Source of the DNA: SVKR01 sp963649145
GTDB taxonomy: Bacteria > Bacillota > Clostridia > Oscillospirales > Oscillospiraceae
Direction of reading: 5' to 3'
Length of the DNA: 14,395 nt
Assembly: GCA_963649145.1 (NCBI GenBank)
Contig: CAVJGI010000053.1
Span: 1-14,395, forward strand
The first letter of the stretch is position 1. Every line of letters starts with the position of its first letter. The position numbers were made by a program, and so were the translations under genes. Below the pieces are notes generated by a model. That model was not told the DNA's origin and made no database searches. It saw nothing but the letters and a program-made list of their open reading frames with translations. Shown one piece after another: positions 14,194 through 14,395 of the stretch.

Positions 14194-14222
14194 TTGAATT
14201 TTCGCCGCGGATGTGGTATGCT
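14194..14222 (+). promoter_or_regulatory. Promoter of tRNA-Gly
   Basis: TTGAAT (14194-14199), a 17-bp spacer and TATGCT (14217-14222) preceded by TGG (extended -10) lie just upstream of the tRNA. The predicted start is near 14229, about 5 nt before the mature 5' end. It is divergent from the P-type ATPase gene. Confidence 0.65.
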
Positions 14223-14233
14223 GAACGAGCTTT

Positions 14234-14307
14234 GCGGATGTCGTCTAATGGCAGGGCTCCAGCTTCCCAAGCTGGCAACGCGGGTTCGATTCCCGTCATC
14301 CGCTCCA
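14234..14307 (+). tRNA. tRNA-Gly, anticodon CCC
   Basis: The 74-nt sequence folds as a standard cloverleaf. The acceptor stem GCGGATG pairs with CATCCGC, followed by discriminator T and an encoded CCA. The anticodon stem is CCAGC/GCTGG with loop TTCCCAA, so the anticodon is CCC (reads GGG, Gly). The T arm is GCGGG-TTCGATT-CCCGT with one G-U pair. The D arm (GTCT/GGGC) is short and wobble-rich, as is usual for bacterial tRNA-Gly. It is the only plus-strand gene in the window. Confidence 0.95.
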
Positions 14308-14311
14308 CGAA

Positions 14312-14344
14312 AAGGGCTCTTTTGTCTATGACAAAAGAGCCCTT
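14312..14344 (+). terminator. Hairpin directly after tRNA-Gly, probable terminator
   Basis: A perfect 14-bp stem, AAGGGCTCTTTTGT (14312-14325) with ACAAAAGAGCCCTT (14331-14344), has a 5-nt loop and starts 5 nt after the tRNA CCA. No T-run follows on the plus strand. On the minus strand TTTTCG follows, so it could also stop transcripts from the right. Confidence 0.65.
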
Positions 14345-14355
14345 CAGCCCGTCAA

Positions 14356-14392
14356 AGAACCCCCGCTTTCATGCAGCGAAGGCGGGGGTTCT
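14356..14392. terminator. Second strong hairpin at the window edge
   Basis: AGAACCCCCGC (14356-14366) and GCGGGGGTTCT (14382-14392) form a perfect 11-bp stem with a 15-nt loop. The window ends three bases later, so a T-tail on the plus strand cannot be judged. It may end the tRNA transcript or a leftward gene outside the window. Confidence 0.5.
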
Positions 14393-14395
14393 CTT

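Overview
The window looks like chromosomal DNA of a GC-rich clostridial Firmicute, probably a gut member of the Oscillospiraceae type. This rests on recognisable protein families (an SLH-domain surface protein, a 'KYMCAVKIGDKGQIVIPK'-type AbrB regulator, an Exp7/CtpE-like P-type ATPase), on strong GGAGG ribosome sites, and on TTGACA/TATAAT promoters. Every convincing protein gene is on the minus strand. The only plus-strand gene is a tRNA-Gly near the right end.

Left part (1 to about 5220), visibly less GC-rich and accessory in character. A 1075-residue secreted protein with Ig-like repeats and three C-terminal SLH domains (115-3342) lies downstream of a small serine recombinase (3695-4324), which overlaps a small helix-turn-helix-like partner gene (4303-4530). 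Between recombinase and surface-protein gene are two 24-bp dyads (3538-3561 and 3654-3677). Each has 11-bp half-sites around a central dinucleotide, like Hin/Gin crossover sites. The dinucleotides read GT and AC, so the sites are inverted relative to each other. The roughly 92 bp between them hold a promoter-like sequence that now points away from the surface-protein gene. I infer a possible ON/OFF invertible promoter for the SLH protein. A gene-poor stretch (4531-5219) follows and ends where an XRE-type HTH gene is cut off after 45 codons, so this is a likely edge of inserted DNA.

Middle part (5220-9760), GC-rich. It holds a two-gene operon of conserved small proteins (a 90-aa hypothetical and a DUF4160 protein) with a promoter and a terminator. 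Next is a MATE efflux transporter directly downstream of a MalT/LuxR-type regulator. The regulator is split into an ATPase half and an HTH half by a one-base frame change in a run of seven C (plus strand). The halves meet in a TGATG stop/start overlap. A consensus-like promoter with a CCCCGCGGGG palindrome in its spacer precedes the regulator.

Right part (9790-14395). An AbrB-like regulator, an ABC ATPase and an ABC-2 permease are joined by two 4-bp ATGA overlaps. They have a perfect TTGACA-17-TATAAT promoter, a dyad at the start site that could be an autoregulatory operator, and a terminator. Upstream of them is a P-type cation ATPase with its own terminator, and divergent from it a tRNA-Gly(CCC) with promoter and two strong downstream hairpins. 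I see no CRISPR array, rRNA or insertion-sequence transposase.
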